From: Pelomonas asaccharophilus_A
GTDB taxonomy: Bacteria > Pseudomonadota > Gammaproteobacteria > Burkholderiales > Burkholderiaceae_C
Reading direction: 5' to 3'
DNA: 64,000 nt
Assembly: GCF_031458115.1 (NCBI RefSeq)
Contig: NZ_JAVDXV010000001.1
Location: 620,001-684,000, forward strand
Below the pieces are notes generated by a model that was not told the DNA's origin, made no database searches, and was given only the letters and a program-made list of their open reading frames with translations. Positions 63,968 through 64,000 of the stretch are shown piece by piece; position 1 is the first letter of the stretch; every line of letters begins with the position of its first letter. The position numbers and the translations under genes are program-made.

Positions 63968-64000
63968 AGACTCTTGCGAAAGCGAAAGGGCGCCCGGAAT

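Overview
The window is GC-rich, densely coded chromosomal DNA from a betaproteobacterium. Gene order points to the order Burkholderiales, probably the Rubrivivax/Leptothrix/Roseateles group. The signature blocks are tRNA-Leu-tig-clpP-clpX-lon, etfB-etfA-acyl-CoA dehydrogenase, odhA-odhB-lpd-zapE, scpB-rluB, the long ndk-to-hpt run and rpsB-tsf. Placement below order is inference from gene content. I see no prophage, insertion sequence with a transposase, integrase, CRISPR array, rRNA operon or replication origin.

Layout. 1-4304: an RND efflux adaptor (cut by the left edge) and its permease. 4437-10473: tRNA-Leu(TAG), then the protein quality-control genes tig, clpP, clpX and lon. 10593-11188: five tRNAs (Gly, Cys, Gly, Gly, Leu). 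11224-12283 (minus): a YjfB-family small protein and murI. 12456-16986: electron-transfer flavoprotein, an acyl-CoA dehydrogenase and a nitronate monooxygenase-like flavoprotein. 17304-19064: a secreted beta-1,3-glucanase behind two LacI-type operator palindromes. 19129-24327 (minus): a TRIC/UPF0126 membrane protein, two tandem family 5 solute-binding proteins, an unusual Cys-rich small protein and a 2-oxoglutarate/Fe(II)-type oxygenase. 24695-32076: the 2-oxoglutarate dehydrogenase complex, zapE and a coiled-coil protein. 32095-36398: a PP2C phosphatase, a DUF465 protein, a DinG-type helicase and bamD. 36442-40464: rluD, scpB and rluB.

40549-56733 is one co-directional run: ndk, rlmN, pilF, rodZ-like, ispG, hisS, yfgM, bamB, der, hfq, hflX, hflK, hflC, a DUF2065 gene, hisZ, purA and hpt. 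Many start and stop codons overlap (ATGA or TGATG). It joins nucleotide metabolism, RNA modification, isoprenoid synthesis, outer-membrane assembly, ribosome GTPases and the FtsH-regulating HflKC pair. The right end holds tRNA-Leu(CAG), rnr, the convergent pair nnr and an FAD oxidoreductase, then rpsB and tsf.

Most of the window is housekeeping and I found no clear new multi-gene system. The best leads are non-coding or domain-level. A 268-bp palindromic element supplies the dinG start codon. A 135-bp structured repeat sits in two copies immediately behind stop codons. A CBM56-crystallin-GH64 glucanase has its own palindromic operators. A Cys-rich small protein has no ATG, GTG or TTG start. 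Structured leaders precede odhA and rpsB.
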